NCBI RefSeq assembly: GCF_016756775.1
Contig: NZ_JAERMU010000018.1
Coordinates: 1-64,000 of the forward strand
Reading direction: 5' to 3'
DNA: 64,000 nt
Source: Dryocola clanedunensis subsp. sulfonylureivorans
GTDB taxonomy: Bacteria; Pseudomonadota; Gammaproteobacteria; Enterobacterales; Enterobacteriaceae
A program made the translations under genes and the position numbers. Position 1 is the first letter of the stretch; every line of letters starts with the position of its first letter. Shown one piece after another: positions 50,993-60,525 of this stretch. The notes under the pieces were generated by a model. It did not search any database, was not told the origin of the DNA, and was given only the letters and a program-made list of their open reading frames with translations.

Positions 50993-51823
50993 GTGACGGG
51001 TCAGTTAGTTCTAAAAAAAGCAGATTTTTTTACCTCCAGCGCCCAGCCCGTGGCGGTGGCGGATCGCTATCCGCAAAACGTTTTCGCGGAACATACCCAC
51101 GATTTTTGCGAGCTGGTTCTGGTGTGGCGCGGCAACGGGCTGCATATCCTCAACGACCGGCCATACCGCATCACCTGCGGCGATCTGTTCTATATTCGCG
51201 CCGAAGACCGCCACAGCTACGAGTCGGTGAACGACTTAGTGCTGCATAACATCATCTACTGTCCCGAGCGGTTAAAACTCAACGTTGACTGGGGCGATCT
51301 GCTGCACAGCAACAACGTGCGCTGGCGGTTGAGCAGCCACGGCATGGCTCAGGCCAGGCAGCTTATCGCCCAGCTGGAGCATGAAAGCCCGAAGCCGGAT
51401 GCGCTCTCTCTGTGCCTGGCGGAAAGCCTGTTTTTACAGCTTTGTATCATGCTGCGCAGGCACCGCTATCAGCCCCAGGATGCGGTGGGGCCGGACAGCG
51501 GGGAAACGCTGGATCTGTTGATGGGCGCGCTGGGTAAAAGTCTGGAAACTCCGTTTGATTTGCAGCTGTTCTGCCAGCAGCATCAGGTTACGGAGCGCCA
51601 TCTGCGGCAGCTTTTCCGCCAGCAAACCGGCATGTCGGTCAGCCAGTATTTGCGCCAGCAGCGGATTTGTCAGGCACAGGATCTGCTGCGCCACAGCGAG
51701 ATGTTGATAGGGGATATCGCCACGCGCTGCGGCTTTGAGGACAGTAACTATTTTTCGGTGGTGTTCACCAAAGAGACCGGTCTGACGCCACGTACGTGGC
51801 GCCAGCGTTATGCCGCCGCCTGA
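50993..51823 (+). CDS. rhaR: RhaR, AraC-family activator of rhaSR
   Basis: A 276-residue paralogue of RhaS that activates rhaSR. The cupin has [12 protein letters not shown] and the C-terminal domain [13 protein letters not shown]. It starts with GTG, 74 bp after rhaS. Its stop codon directly abuts that of rhaT on the other strand, without space for a terminator. Confidence 0.94.
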   Translation: MTGQLVLKKADFFTSSAQPVAVADRYPQNVFAEHTHDFCELVLVWRGNGLHILNDRPYRITCGDLFYIRAEDRHSYESVNDLVLHNIIYCPERLKLNVDWGDLLHSNNVRWRLSSHGMAQARQLIAQLEHESPKPDALSLCLAESLFLQLCIMLRRHRYQPQDAVGPDSGETLDLLMGALGKSLETPFDLQLFCQQHQVTERHLRQLFRQQTGMSVSQYLRQQRICQAQDLLRHSEMLIGDIATRCGFEDSNYFSVVFTKETGLTPRTWRQRYAAA

Positions 51824-52858
51824 TCAGTTCGCCATGCCAAGGCCAACGATGTTGGCCGCAAGAATAATCACCACGCAGCCGACGCTCAGCACGCCTACCG
51901 GACGGCGACCTGCGGCCTTCCACTCCTTCATAATCAGACCAACCAGCCCGCCGCAGAGCACGTAGAAACTCATGTGCAGCATCCAGCTCATGTAGTCATA
52001 CTGCGCCGGGATTTTCGCGTGGCCCCAGGCGTAGAAGAAGAATTGCAGATACCACATTAACCCGCCGAGCGCGGCGAACAGCACGTTGGCGACGATCAGC
52101 GGTTTTGCGATAGAGAAGTCGGCTTTTATCGACAGGTTCTTCACTTTTGCCAGACGAATGAAGCAGAAGCCAAGGTTAATCACCGCTCCGCCGCCCATGA
52201 TCACGACGTAGCTTGGCAGGGCGACGTACAGCGGATCGACGCCCAGCGCCGCCGCCGCTTCATGCATCGGCTTTGCGGCGTCCATCGCAAAAGACATTCC
52301 CGCCGAGAAAATGCCGCACATGACGGCCAGCACCAGCCCTTTTTTGAGGTTAAATTCTTCGGCTTTAATACCCATCTGGCGCTCTTTTAGCTGGCCTGCG
52401 CGGGTGACAATCGCCACGCCGATAACCGCAACCAGCACGCCCAGCAGCGTCATACGTCCACCCGGTGTGCCAATCAGCACGTCGAATTTTCCGGCAATAA
52501 TTGGCGTCATCAGGGTACCGACGATAAGCGTAATGCCAATCGCAATGCCAATGCCCATCGACATGCCCAGGTAGCGCATCGTCAGGCCATAGTTGATGTT
52601 GCCGATGCCCCACATCGCGCCGAACAGAAAGACCGGCAGCAGCGTAGAGGCGCTAAAAGTGCTGTAGTAAGCCCAGAAGTCCGGCAGCAGAGTGGCGCTG
52701 ACGGCCCAGGGTAGAACAATCCATGACACGAAGCCGCCGACTGCCCACATGGTTTCCCAGGACCAGCGCTGTACTTTCTTAAAAGGGGCATAAAAACAGG
52801 CCGCGCTTGCCGCGCCGACCAGATGCCAAAGAATCCCCATGGTGATCGCGTTACTCAT
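51824..52858 (-). CDS. rhaT: RhaT, L-rhamnose:H+ symporter
   Basis: A 344-residue inner-membrane protein with ten hydrophobic segments, the E. coli length. The opening [17 protein letters not shown] and [13 protein letters not shown] are characteristic. It is convergent with rhaR and divergent from sodA. With the ABC importer this locus encodes two rhamnose uptake systems. Confidence 0.96.
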   Translation of the reverse strand: MSNAITMGILWHLVGAASAACFYAPFKKVQRWSWETMWAVGGFVSWIVLPWAVSATLLPDFWAYYSTFSASTLLPVFLFGAMWGIGNINYGLTMRYLGMSMGIGIAIGITLIVGTLMTPIIAGKFDVLIGTPGGRMTLLGVLVAVIGVAIVTRAGQLKERQMGIKAEEFNLKKGLVLAVMCGIFSAGMSFAMDAAKPMHEAAAALGVDPLYVALPSYVVIMGGGAVINLGFCFIRLAKVKNLSIKADFSIAKPLIVANVLFAALGGLMWYLQFFFYAWGHAKIPAQYDYMSWMLHMSFYVLCGGLVGLIMKEWKAAGRRPVGVLSVGCVVIILAANIVGLGMAN

Positions 52859-53113
52859 TATTATCCCTCTGTTTTAACTGGAAAACGCAGGGTGACCGCT
52901 GACTACCCTATTTCACTTAAGTCTAAAGAGGGAGCGGTTGGCTAACCTTCTGAAGGCTGCCGCGGCGGGAATAAAGCTGGCAAAAATCACGGGATGCGGG
53001 GGATGAAGGTCACAGTTTTTAACCTCAGGGAAAGCGATGGCCGCTATCAGTCTGACCAGGCTCAACTTTTCCGCCTCATCGCGAAAAGTTATAACCTTAT
53101 TAAAAATGCGGCA

Positions 53114-53151
53114 TTGATAAACATTTTCAATATCATTTAATTAACTATAAT
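53114..53151 (+). promoter_or_regulatory. sodA promoter with Fur-like box
   Basis: TATAAT at 53146-53151, followed by GAACCAACTG as in E. coli sodA. The overlapping TGATAAACATTTTCAATATCA (53114-53134) resembles the Fur site that represses E. coli sodA. SoxS/ArcA sites were not assigned. Confidence 0.65.
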
Positions 53152-53215
53152 GAACCAACTGATTACGCGGCGTTAACAGCTTCTGCGCCGCCAAACACTA
53201 GTGGAGAAGATGAAC

Positions 53216-53836
53216 ATGAGTTATACACTGCCATCCCTGCCTTACGCCTACGACGCCCTGGAACCACACTTCGACAAAGAAACGATGGAAATCCATCACA
53301 GCAAACACCACCAGGCGTACGTGAACAACGCTAACGCAGCGCTGGAGTCCCTGCCAGAATTCGCAAGCCTGCCGGTTGAAGAGCTGATCGCTAAGCTTGA
53401 CCAGCTGCCAGCCGACAAGAAAACCCCGCTGCGTAACAACGCGGGCGGCCACGCTAACCACAGCTTCTTCTGGAAAGGCCTGAAAACCGGTACCACCCTG
53501 CAGGGCGACCTGAAAGCGGCTATCGAGCGCGATTTCGGCAGCGTGGACAAATTCAAAGAAGAGTTTGAGAAAGCCGCTGCTACCCGTTTCGGCTCCGGCT
53601 GGGCGTGGCTGGTACTGAAAGGCGACAAACTGGCGGTGGTTTCTACCGCAAACCAGGACAGCCCGCTGATGGGCGAAGCCGTTTCCGGCGCATCCGGCTT
53701 CCCAATCGTGGGTCTGGACGTGTGGGAACACGCTTACTACCTGAAGTATCAGAACAAACGTCCTGACTACATCAAAGCGTTCTGGAACGTTGTGAACTGG
53801 GACGAAGCAGCAGCGCGTTTCGCCGCTAAAAAATAA
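53216..53836 (+). CDS. sodA: Manganese superoxide dismutase
   Basis: A 206-residue cytoplasmic enzyme, the E. coli length, that converts superoxide to peroxide and oxygen. Metal ligands are in H-H-S-K-H-H-Q-A-Y (His27), N-H-S-F-F-W (His82 region) and L-D-V-W-E-H-A-Y (Asp168, His172). ATG 53216 begins M-S-Y-T-L. A terminator follows. Confidence 0.97.
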   Translation: MSYTLPSLPYAYDALEPHFDKETMEIHHSKHHQAYVNNANAALESLPEFASLPVEELIAKLDQLPADKKTPLRNNAGGHANHSFFWKGLKTGTTLQGDLKAAIERDFGSVDKFKEEFEKAAATRFGSGWAWLVLKGDKLAVVSTANQDSPLMGEAVSGASGFPIVGLDVWEHAYYLKYQNKRPDYIKAFWNVVNWDEAAARFAAKK

Positions 53837-53859
53837 TTCTGCTGTAAGTTGATTATTAA

Positions 53860-53890
53860 GCCTTCACGTAATGTCGTGAAGGCTTTTTTT
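53860..53890 (+). terminator. sodA rho-independent terminator
   Basis: GCCTTCACG-TAATGT-CGTGAAGGC followed by eight T. Confidence 0.92.
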
Positions 53891-54212
53891 TGCTGAATAA
53901 ATAAATACCTTAATGTCAAAGACAGAGACAAGCGATCAATGGCAGTATCACAAAGAAGCATGTATTTTATTTAACGGAATAATGAAAAATATTGTTAGTT
54001 AAACATATTGCCTTATTGGCTAATAATAGAGAGTATGTGAAAGAGATTGAATAAAACCCTTTTTATTCAATTTATTATAATTGTATTATTTATTTTTATA
54101 TGTGAATATTTTATTCGATGAATGTTGATATTTGTTTGAGGAATATTAACTGATGAATTTTTTAACATCTTTATGACCGACATTCAAATTTTGATTTAAG
54201 TCCTGTGTCTAT

Positions 54213-54231
54213 ATTGAAATGGCGTTTCTGT
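54213..54231. promoter_or_regulatory. KdgR-like operator upstream of the porin
   Basis: ATTGAAATGGCGTTTCTGT fits the KdgR pattern (GAAA, then Y-R-N-Y-R, then TTTC at the centre). KdgR represses pectin and uronate genes in enterics. It lies about 70 bp before the porin start. The rest of the 408-bp AT-rich gap from sodA (53892-54299) shows no gene. Confidence 0.6.
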
Positions 54232-54299
54232 ACGGATATTTTAGCGGTGAGGGACCTCATTTCTTGCTCACTGCTAATTTATTTTATATGGAAATTCTT

Positions 54300-54977
54300 A
54301 TGAAAAAATGTCTTTTCCTTTTATTACCTCTTGCGGTAACAAGCGCTCACGCGGTGTATGTCGACGTGCGTCATGAATATCTCGATGACAGCAAAGCGAA
54401 CTATGACCGTGCTTATATTTCACACCGTTTTGCCAGCGGCTTTGGCTTTGCAATTGAAGCCATTTCGAAGTCCGGCGGTGACGATACCAATAAAGCCTTT
54501 AATGATATGGAAACTCAGGGCAACGAATATACGGCCAGCTATCAGTTTAAGGTGGGGAACGTCGCCTGGCAGCCGGGGGCCGTGCTGGAAACAGGTAATG
54601 GCTACTCGGTTTATAAGCCCTACCTGCGAGCGCACTGGACGCTGAATGATGCATGGTGGGTAGGAGCGCGCTATCGCTTCGAGTACATCCGCCGCTCGTC
54701 AGAAACGGACACCCGCGACGATGACACCATTAACCGTATGGATGTCTGGGCGGGATATAAATGGCGCAATTTTGACTGGTCGATTGAAGGGATTTACAAG
54801 AAGGCTGATAAATATAATCTCTATGACGGTGGTAAAGATAATTATGAGTATAACTTCAGAACTGCTTATTTGATTGATGCCTGGTCGCCGTTTATCGAAG
54901 TTGGCAACGTCGCCGTCAGCAGCAGCAGTGACGATCGCCAGACTCGTTTCCGCGTTGGGCTTGGCTATACGTTTTAA
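54300..54977 (+). CDS. KdgM/NanC-family oligosaccharide porin
   Basis: A 225-residue outer-membrane beta-barrel precursor. Signal peptide of about 19 residues (A-V-T-S-A-H-A-V-Y); the mature part starts V-D-V-R-H-E-Y, has alternating aromatic and basic strands (R-Y-R-F-E-Y-I-R-R), and ends in an outer-membrane F (L-G-Y-T-F). KdgM porins pass acidic oligosaccharides such as oligogalacturonides; NanC passes sialic acid. The KdgR-like box favours uronates. ATG 54300 is chosen since the earlier ATG 54219 lies in the operator. A hairpin with T-run near 55035-55065 ends it. Confidence 0.88.
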   Translation: MKKCLFLLLPLAVTSAHAVYVDVRHEYLDDSKANYDRAYISHRFASGFGFAIEAISKSGGDDTNKAFNDMETQGNEYTASYQFKVGNVAWQPGAVLETGNGYSVYKPYLRAHWTLNDAWWVGARYRFEYIRRSSETDTRDDDTINRMDVWAGYKWRNFDWSIEGIYKKADKYNLYDGGKDNYEYNFRTAYLIDAWSPFIEVGNVAVSSSSDDRQTRFRVGLGYTF

Positions 54978-55068
54978 TCCCACACGGTAAACAGAGCTGT
55001 CACCCCAAGTAATATTCGAAGTCCTGAAAAATTATCCGGCTGTTGTAAAACAACCGGATTTTTTTTGC

Positions 55069-56376
55069 TTACATCACACCTAACAGGCGTGGCAGGAAAA
55101 GAGGAATGTCAGGAACAAAGGTGATCAGCAGTAATACGCCAATGATCGCCGCATAAAATGGCATTAATGGTTTGATCACGTCTTCAACTTTTACTTTCCC
55201 CACGCTGGCACCAACATATAACCCGCTGCCTACCGGCGGGGTAATGGTGCCGATTGCCAGGTTGTAAACCATAATAATGCCGAAGTGCACGGGATCGACA
55301 CCCAGCTTTGTCATGATAGGCAATAATATCGGCGTGAAGATGAGGATGGCCGGGCCAATATCCATAAACGCGCCGATGATTAACAGGAAGGCGGTAATGA
55401 CCAGCAGGATCACCATTTTATTCTCCGATATGCCGAGAATCATATTGCTCAGTGCGCCGGGAATATTGGTGATCGCCATCGAAAATGACATGGCGGAGGA
55501 GGTAGCCAGCAGAAACATAATAATGCCGGTCATGATCACCGTCTGGATAAGAATGGCTGGCATATCCTTTATTTTCAGAGTCTTGTAGAACACCATGGTG
55601 AGAAAAAGTGTATAAACCACCGCAATGGCCGAGGCTTCTATCGCGGTGAAAATCCCCTGCACTATACCGCCGACAATAATCACGATTAGCAGCAGGCTGG
55701 GTACTGCTTCAACCGTCACTTTTAACGCCACGCCTTTTTGCAGCGCAAAAAAGACCCGATAATTATGACGTTTTGCTACCACCCAGGTTACCGCCATGCA
55801 GCCCAGGCCCCAGAGCGTACCGGCCACCATGCCACCGGCAAAAAGCGCGGCGATAGAGGTGCCACCGCTGGCTAGGGCATAGAGGATAAAGGCGGTGGTC
55901 GGTGGGATGAGCATCCCGGTCGGCGCGGAGGCGATATTGACCGCAGAGGCAAAGCTGCGGCTGTAGCCCTCTTTGGCGCTCATCGGCACCATCACGCCGC
56001 CAATGGAAGTGGATGCCGCAATGGCCGAGCCGGAAATCGCCCCAAACATCATATTGCCGATGATATTGGTGTAAGAAAGCGAGCCCGGCAGGCGCCCGGT
56101 AAACAGTTTCGCGAAGTTGACCAGCCGGCCAGCAATGCCGCCGCTGTTCATCATCACCCCGGAGAGCACGAAGAACGGCACCGCCAGCAGGGCGAAGCTG
56201 TCCAGGCTTGAGAACATTTTCTGGGCGGTGGCAAACATTGAAATTTCAAAGGGCAGCACCAGCATCATGGTGCTGCATGAGGCGATAACAATACACAGGC
56301 CAATCGGGGCGCTCATCGCCAGCAGGATGACAAAAACCGCAATCAGCATGCAGGAAGCTAAGACTGGATCAATCAT
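55069..56376 (-). CDS. TRAP transporter large permease (DctM/YiaN type)
   Basis: A 435-residue inner-membrane protein with about 12 hydrophobic segments, the translocation subunit of a tripartite ATP-independent periplasmic transporter. G-S-G-L-Y-V-G-A and P-P-V-G near the C-terminus are typical of the family. It overlaps the small permease by 8 bp. Confidence 0.92.
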   Translation of the reverse strand: MIDPVLASCMLIAVFVILLAMSAPIGLCIVIASCSTMMLVLPFEISMFATAQKMFSSLDSFALLAVPFFVLSGVMMNSGGIAGRLVNFAKLFTGRLPGSLSYTNIIGNMMFGAISGSAIAASTSIGGVMVPMSAKEGYSRSFASAVNIASAPTGMLIPPTTAFILYALASGGTSIAALFAGGMVAGTLWGLGCMAVTWVVAKRHNYRVFFALQKGVALKVTVEAVPSLLLIVIIVGGIVQGIFTAIEASAIAVVYTLFLTMVFYKTLKIKDMPAILIQTVIMTGIIMFLLATSSAMSFSMAITNIPGALSNMILGISENKMVILLVITAFLLIIGAFMDIGPAILIFTPILLPIMTKLGVDPVHFGIIMVYNLAIGTITPPVGSGLYVGASVGKVKVEDVIKPLMPFYAAIIGVLLLITFVPDIPLFLPRLLGVM

Positions 56377-56875
56377 GGTGATTCTCCACTGGCAGCGCCG
56401 CCGGGGATGAGAGGGAACGCAGAGTTTGCATAATGTTGAGCGCGCTATAGACGATAATCAACACGCCTGAGACGGGCAGGGCGTAATAGATTTTCCCCAT
56501 CGGAATGCCCAGCGCGGGGGAGATTTGCAGCATAGATATCGAGGATATTTTCAGGCCGCCGATGATAAGCACCCACGCGGAGAAGGCGATAAACACCAGC
56601 TGCAGGCAAACTGTCCACCACGCCCGCACGGTGGGTGGAACTTTGTCGACCAGAATCGTCAGGCTGATATGCTGCTGTTTTCCGGCGACATAGGCCATGC
56701 CCAGCATGGAAAGCCAGACCAGCGAAAAGCGCAGCAGCTCTTCGGTAACGGTGCTGGGAACGCCCACCACATAACGGCTGATGACCTGCCAGCAGGAGAC
56801 GACCACCATCATCGTCAGTACAAAACAGCAGACGCCTTCGAGCAGCCTGTCGAGTCCCTTTCTAATTGTTTCCAT
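56369..56875 (-). CDS. TRAP transporter small permease (DctQ/YiaM type)
   Basis: A 168-residue protein with four hydrophobic segments; S-R-Y-V-V-G near residue 32 and E-E-L-L-R-F-S-L-V-W-L are the standard DctQ landmarks. Middle gene of the dctP-Q-M order, 19 bp after dctP. Confidence 0.92.
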   Translation of the reverse strand: METIRKGLDRLLEGVCCFVLTMMVVVSCWQVISRYVVGVPSTVTEELLRFSLVWLSMLGMAYVAGKQQHISLTILVDKVPPTVRAWWTVCLQLVFIAFSAWVLIIGGLKISSISMLQISPALGIPMGKIYYALPVSGVLIIVYSALNIMQTLRSLSSPAALPVENHHD

Positions 56876-56894
56876 AAATTTTTCCCGTATCCGT

Positions 56895-57872
56895 TTATTT
56901 TGCGGCCTGAATGGTTTGATACAGCGCGTCCAGCTGCGGCGAGTTTTTCAGTTCTGCGTAAATAGGCTGCACGGCCTGCTGGAACGGCCTTTTGTCGATG
57001 TCGAAAAACTCGACGTTAAATTTGTCGACCGCCTCCCGCTTCGTTTTTTCTATTTCGGCATCCCAGGCGGCCTTTTCAAATTCGATGGAGGCTTTGACCG
57101 CCTCGCCGACTGCTTTTTGCTGGCCGGACGTGAGCTTTTCGAGGGCCAGCGAGCTCATCAGGAGAATGTCAGGGATGCGGGTGTGCATATCGTAGGTGTA
57201 AAAGTGGGCGACCTCGCCGTGGCGGGCGATGGTCAGTGCAAATTCGTTATTCTCTGCGCCGTCAAGGATGCCCTGCTGCAGAGAGGTGTAAACCTCGGCC
57301 TGGCTCATGGCGATGGGAGAAGCGCCGAGCAGCTTCAGCGTGCGGATTGCCGTCTCGCTTTGCATCACGCGGATTTTCTTGCCCTGCAGATCCTCAATGC
57401 GGCGAATGGGGGCTTTGCTCATATAAAAGCTGCGTGCGCCAGAATCGTACCAGCCGACGCCGATAAACCCCTGCGCGGCGGTAGAGTGATAAACCGGCCC
57501 CATGACCTTCTCGTTATCCATCACCCGGTAGTATTCATCTTTATCCGCAAAGAGATAGGGCAGCGAAAACACGCCGTACAGCGGTGAGAAGCTTTCCATT
57601 AAGCCTGACGAGACTTTGGTGATGTCTACCACCCCGGCTTGCGTCAGTTCAACCAGCTCGCGCTCACCGCCAAGCTGGCCGTCCGGGAAATAGACAACCT
57701 TAACCTCGCCGGCAGTCTTTTCTTCTATCTGGCGGCCCAAAAAGCGCAGCGCATCTTTAACCGGTTGGCTATTTTCAGCATAGGCGAGACGTAAAACGGT
57801 GGCAGCGGAGGTAGTCAAAGGAATAAAGGTAAGACAAAGCAAAAAAAGTAAGACTGTCCTTATTATTTTCAT
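56895..57872 (-). CDS. TRAP transporter periplasmic binding protein (DctP/YiaO type)
   Basis: A 325-residue protein with signal peptide (L-T-T-S-A-A-T) and the DctP signature G-K-K-I-R-V-M-Q-S, whose arginine binds a carboxylate, and D-G-A-E-N-N. The substrate is therefore an organic or sugar acid. Given the neighbouring KdgM-type porin and KdgR-like box, a uronate such as ketodeoxygluconate or galacturonate is likely (inference). ATG 57872 begins the signal peptide. A perfect palindrome lies 19 bp upstream. Confidence 0.9.
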   Translation of the reverse strand: MKIIRTVLLFLLCLTFIPLTTSAATVLRLAYAENSQPVKDALRFLGRQIEEKTAGEVKVVYFPDGQLGGERELVELTQAGVVDITKVSSGLMESFSPLYGVFSLPYLFADKDEYYRVMDNEKVMGPVYHSTAAQGFIGVGWYDSGARSFYMSKAPIRRIEDLQGKKIRVMQSETAIRTLKLLGASPIAMSQAEVYTSLQQGILDGAENNEFALTIARHGEVAHFYTYDMHTRIPDILLMSSLALEKLTSGQQKAVGEAVKASIEFEKAAWDAEIEKTKREAVDKFNVEFFDIDKRPFQQAVQPIYAELKNSPQLDALYQTIQAAK

Positions 57873-57890
57873 ACGAGCCTCATCATGAGT

Positions 57891-57909
57891 TAGTTTCACG
57901 AGGAAACTA
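57891..57909. promoter_or_regulatory. 19-bp perfect palindrome before the TRAP operon
   Basis: TAGTTTC-ACGAG-GAAACTA lies 19 bp upstream of the dctP start. It is a candidate operator. A second dyad, ATTCAG-N8-CTGAAT, is at about 58000-58019. The remaining 57910-58182 holds no gene. Confidence 0.45.
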
Positions 57910-58182
57910 CGGGAGATGGGCCTGATAAACCTTTGAGCTTTTGCCACCGGAAAGGCAAACGTGGCAGTGGGAAGAACATATCAAAAGGCCGGCTCACAAA
58001 TTCAGTACTCTTTCTGAATGGGCTACATTTGTTCAATAATTATGCAGGCAGTGGTTTCAGGCAGGATTAATTAGAAATGAATTATCGCTTGATGGTCCGA
58101 AAGAGGTTGCATAATCCCCGGCTGGAGGCGAGCCTGAGCTATCACACTGCTATGACCGCTATCGGCAATCAAGGAGGGGCAG

Positions 58183-58857
58183 ATGCACTATCCGCTACAG
58201 GTTTATATCGGCAAAATTCGTGAATATGAAGGCAGCAGGCCGAGCGCTATCGGCAAATATCAGGTCGACGGCGAGCTAAAACTGACCGAGCTGGGGCTGG
58301 AAGGCGATCAGCAGGCCGAAAAGGTCATTCACGGCGGCCCTGACCGTGCCCTGTGCCACTATCCTCGCGAACATTATGCCCACTGGGTACAAGAGTTCCC
58401 CGAGCAGGCAGAGCTGTTTACAGCGCCAGCGTTTGGCGAGAATTTTTCAACGGTTGGGCTGACGGAACAAAATGTATTTATCGGCGATATCTTTCGCTGG
58501 GGCGACACGCTGATTCAGGTCACACAGCCTCGCTCACCCTGCTTTAAGCTAAATTATCATTTTGGTGTTAGCGATATGGCATCGCAGATGCAGGCGTCAG
58601 GCTATTGTGGTTGGCTGTATCGCGTGGTCATGGCGGGTAAGGCATCGACGGAAACGCCGCTTGAGCTGGTTTCCCGTGTCAGTGACGTCAGCGTAGCGGA
58701 GGCTATCGGCATCGCCTGGCACATGCCGTTTGATGATGAGCAGTTTCACCGCCTGCTGTCGGCGGCAGGGCTTTCAACAAGCTGGACGCGCACCATGCAG
58801 AAACGACGACTTTCCGGAAGGATTGAGGATAATTCGCGGCGGCTGGTGGGCAAGTAG
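58183..58857 (+). CDS. yiiM: YiiM, MOSC-domain N-hydroxylated-compound reductase
   Basis: A 224-residue protein, the E. coli length, of the MOSC family, which binds molybdenum cofactor and reduces compounds such as 6-hydroxylaminopurine. The cofactor cysteine is in Q-P-R-S-P-C-F-K-L, and E-K-V-I-H-G-G-P-D-R-A lies in the core. AAGGAGG precedes ATG. Confidence 0.93.
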   Translation: MHYPLQVYIGKIREYEGSRPSAIGKYQVDGELKLTELGLEGDQQAEKVIHGGPDRALCHYPREHYAHWVQEFPEQAELFTAPAFGENFSTVGLTEQNVFIGDIFRWGDTLIQVTQPRSPCFKLNYHFGVSDMASQMQASGYCGWLYRVVMAGKASTETPLELVSRVSDVSVAEAIGIAWHMPFDDEQFHRLLSAAGLSTSWTRTMQKRRLSGRIEDNSRRLVGK

Positions 58858-58886
58858 CGCTTAGCGAAAACGCCAGTCCCAGAAAC

Positions 58887-58912
58887 GAAAAAACCCGCCA
58901 GAAGGCGGGTTT
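58887..58912. terminator. Bidirectional terminator between yiiM and cspA
   Basis: AAAAAACCCGCC-AGAA-GGCGGGTTTT serves the convergent genes on both sides. Confidence 0.88.
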
Positions 58913-58938
58913 TAGAATTTTTATTGCTTAAGTAGCAA

Positions 58939-59151
58939 TTACAGGCTGGTTACGTTACCAGCTGCTGGACCTTTAGCACCACTTTCGATGGTGAAAGATA
59001 CTTTCTGACCTTCGTCCAGGGACTTGTAGCCATCGTTCTGGATAGCAGAGAAGTGTACGAACACATCTTTAGAGCCATCGTCAGGAGTGATGAAGCCGAA
59101 GCCTTTGTCAGAGTTGAACCACTTAACCAGACCAGTCATTTTAGCAGACAT
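58939..59151 (-). CDS. cspA: Major cold shock protein CspA
   Basis: A 70-residue RNA chaperone that differs from E. coli CspA at only a few residues. RNP1 (K-G-F-G-F-I) and RNP2 (V-F-V-H-F) are intact. The long leader with a cold box (59286-59296) distinguishes it from cspC/E-type paralogues. Confidence 0.95.
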   Translation of the reverse strand: MSAKMTGLVKWFNSDKGFGFITPDDGSKDVFVHFSAIQNDGYKSLDEGQKVSFTIESGAKGPAAGNVTSL

Positions 59152-59301
59152 TGATATTACCTTTTAAATAGAGTTTGCCTTACGGCGTATTGGTATGCTT
59201 TACAGATTTTTGAAGCGGTAAGGAGAAACTCACTTTGAAAGGTATCTACGATAACTTCGGATGGAGGACTGCTTTGCTTGAAAGGTCTGTACGTCAAACC
59301 G
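59152..59301 (-). promoter_or_regulatory. cspA thermosensing leader with cold box
   Basis: The roughly 150-nt leader has the exact cold box TGACGTACAGA at 59296-59286, preceded by CGGTTTG as at the E. coli cspA start. Segments such as AAAATCTGTAAAGCA and CGCCGTAAGGC also match. In E. coli this RNA refolds on cooling to favour translation. Confidence 0.85.
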
Positions 59302-59384
59302 ATGAAGGCATTAACGCACATTTAACCAGCCACTGACAAGTACTATTTCAGCCATCCACATGGCCAGAGGTCAGGAGGGCTGAA

Positions 59385-59409
59385 AATTCCCCGCCGGGAG
59401 GCGGGGAAA
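59385..59409 (-). terminator. yiaF terminator
   Basis: Minus strand TTCCCCGCC-TCCC-GGCGGGGAA followed by TTTTC, just after the yiaF stop. Confidence 0.75.
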
Positions 59410-59414
59410 TCACA

Positions 59415-60125
59415 TCATTGCATGCTGTTTTGCGCGCTTGAATAAGCCTGCATAAACGCCTGATGCTGTGATGCCAGAGGGCCGATCAGCGAGTTGTACT
59501 GGCTGGCCTGCTGGGAGGTCGGGAACTGGATGCCGCCGGCGGTGAAGCCCACCTGAGTACCCTGCTGCTGAATGAAATCGCCTACCTGAACCAGCTGCTG
59601 GGTAAAGGTCTGAGCTGCCGGTATCAGCGGAGCCATAGCGTTTGCCGGTGTGGTCACCACTTTCTGGAAGACCTGGTCATAAACGGTTTTCAGATCGTCC
59701 GGCTGCTTCAGCGCAGAATGCGCACCATCGGCCTGCATTTTTGCGTTCTGCACCTGCTGGCCCAGCACGTTAAGAGACCCGTTCGCCTGACGCAGCGGAT
59801 CGCGCTGGGTCAGGTAATCCTGCGGCACACGAATGCTGTTCACGCTGTCGACAACAGGCTTCATGCCTTCGTCCATCGCCTGGCTAATCTGCTGCGAGAA
59901 GCCGTAGAGAATCGCATAGTCAGACACCAGTGGACCAAACTGTTTTTTCTGATCGGTCGTCAGCGTCGGCAGACGTTCACCGCTGCGCATCACCGTGTTC
60001 TGCAGAAAATCGATAAATGCCTTACGCTGATCGCCTTCTTTATCGAAGCAACCGCTCAGACTGACCACCATCAATAACGCCGCGAACGACGCAATCCAGC
60101 GAGAGCAGGACTTACCTGTCGCCAT
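59415..60125 (-). CDS. yiaF: YiaF, DUF3053 lipoprotein
   Basis: A 236-residue protein, the E. coli YiaF length. The lipobox S-L-S-G-C ends at Cys26, followed by F-D-K-E-G-D-Q-R-K-A-F-I. The rest is helical and glutamine-rich. Function unknown; it should be membrane-anchored. Confidence 0.92.
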   Translation of the reverse strand: MATGKSCSRWIASFAALLMVVSLSGCFDKEGDQRKAFIDFLQNTVMRSGERLPTLTTDQKKQFGPLVSDYAILYGFSQQISQAMDEGMKPVVDSVNSIRVPQDYLTQRDPLRQANGSLNVLGQQVQNAKMQADGAHSALKQPDDLKTVYDQVFQKVVTTPANAMAPLIPAAQTFTQQLVQVGDFIQQQGTQVGFTAGGIQFPTSQQASQYNSLIGPLASQHQAFMQAYSSAQNSMQ

Positions 60126-60398
60126 CTTTCTACTCCTTCAACCAAACAATACAAATGCGCAAATGCGTACCCGATAATGCTGCTAAGGATAGTCCAAGCC
60201 GTGCCCGCAAGATACCCTTTAACAACAATCTCTTCAGACAAAGCCCCTGCTGATTATCAGCCATCGTGATAGCGGATGTTAAGCATTTGTTATCCCCCTC
60301 ACAAATCCGATGGCTGTTTGTCACCCGCAAACTCTCTCCAGTCTATTAATATTTAAGAACTAATTTTGGACAGGCACGGCGTCTCTCTGTGTGCCGTA

Positions 60399-60498
60399 CG
60401 ATAATCGCACACATACACCTGACGGATGATTGCCGTAACGGTCGTGGAGTGGTTTGCTTTAACGAACGATTAACGAATTTTCGTTCGATAATCGCACA
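60399..60498. promoter_or_regulatory. Repeated operator candidates upstream of the MFS gene
   Basis: CGATAATCGCAC occurs at 60399-60410 and 60487-60498. Near the second copy AACGAACG and TAACGAA...TTCGTTCG form inverted repeats. The 400-bp gap 60126-60525 has no gene; the repeats suggest a transcription-factor site for the transporter. Confidence 0.4.
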
Positions 60499-60525
60499 TT
60501 TCCGTTATCCGCCAGGGCATGTCTT

